Assembly: GCA_934661105.1 (NCBI GenBank)
Contig: CAKUIV010000003.1
Span: 1-40,371, forward strand
Length of the DNA: 40,371 nt
Direction of reading: 5' to 3'
From: an uncultured Ellagibacter sp.
GTDB taxonomy: Bacteria; Actinomycetota; Coriobacteriia; Coriobacteriales; Eggerthellaceae
Shown here: piece after piece, positions 40,340-40,371 of the stretch
How positions within the stretch are numbered: the first letter of the stretch is position 1
Layout of the letters: every line of letters begins with the position of its first letter
The notes under the pieces: model-generated
What the model saw: only the letters and a program-made list of their open reading frames with translations
What the model was told of the DNA's origin: nothing
Database searches by the model: none
Made by a program: the position numbers and the translations under genes

Positions 40340-40371
40340 ATCCTCCCACGGACTTCCTCCGCAGTACTTTC
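40326..40371 (-). rRNA. rrf: 5S ribosomal RNA, 3' end only (cut by window edge)
   Basis: Reading in from the right edge on the minus strand, GAAAGTACTGCGGAGGAAG followed by TCCGTGGGAGGATAGGGCG aligns position for position with the 3' third of bacterial 5S rRNA: the helix IV/V hairpin TGCGGA-GGAA-TCCG(T) and the conserved GGGAG-x-x-TAGG. The exact 3' end is estimated by alignment with E. coli. A whole rRNA operon should lie to the right. Confidence 0.8.

Noticed and set aside
40326..40371. RNase P RNA at the right edge, from a GGAGGAAGTCCG-like string
   Set aside because: The alignment to the 3' part of 5S rRNA is continuous and a terminator follows within 20 bases, which RNase P RNA would not allow.

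Overview
The window looks like a piece of the core chromosome of a high-GC Actinomycetota in the class Coriobacteriia, most likely Eggerthellaceae (Eggerthella/Gordonibacter-like). This is an inference. It rests on GC-rich codon use throughout, on family content (thyX-yqhQ, ricT-holB-tmk-maeB, an archaeal-style topoisomerase IA, superoxide reductase, Mop-type molybdate protein) and on an rpmE leader. I see no insertion sequence, prophage or CRISPR array. Housekeeping genes dominate, and most are on the minus strand.

Layout. 1-765 is the 3' part of an AraC-type regulator, ended by a perfect 18-bp hairpin. A GT2 glycosyltransferase (886-2208, minus) and a MATE exporter with its MarR repressor (2540-4398, minus) follow; the marR promoter carries two palindromic operators. 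Then come pyrE (+), tRNA-Thr(TGT) (+) and a UspA protein (minus). 6443-8952 (+) is a two-gene unit, a radical SAM protein with a helix-hairpin-helix plus a DUF4130 protein, behind a strong promoter with a near-consensus Gram-positive SOS box. From 17836 down to 8912 one long minus-strand gene string reads maeB-tmk-holB-ricT-pncB-degV-dehydrogenase-radical SAM, with overlaps or short gaps. Class I fumarase subunits fumA/fumB (+) diverge from maeB, which places fumarate/malate interconversion beside malate decarboxylation.

From 19538 to 24658 (minus) lie thyX-yqhQ and topA-tetR. A SAM methyltransferase and a di-Mop protein (+) sit between thyX and rpmE. From 26296 to 32066 (minus) are rpmE, a superoxide reductase, lgt, two small Cys-rich proteins, a NifU-domain protein, an LCP-family protein and murA. 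Next are tsf and rpsB, then metG-sppA, then rho and a transaldolase. The right edge cuts through the 3' end of a 5S rRNA (minus), followed by tandem terminators, so an rRNA operon lies just outside.

For a second look: (1) the SOS-like operator of the radical SAM/DUF4130 pair; (2) the twin MarR operators; (3) a MetRS-like protein with altered KMSKS and VWFDA signatures; (4) lineage-style extensions on Rho (three AT-hooks), L31 (an 84-residue Ala/Glu/Lys tail), S2 and RicT; (5) an LCP protein lacking its usual Arg/Asp signature; (6) a degenerate dehydrogenase with an Asp/His-rich tail, translationally overlapped with a radical SAM gene.
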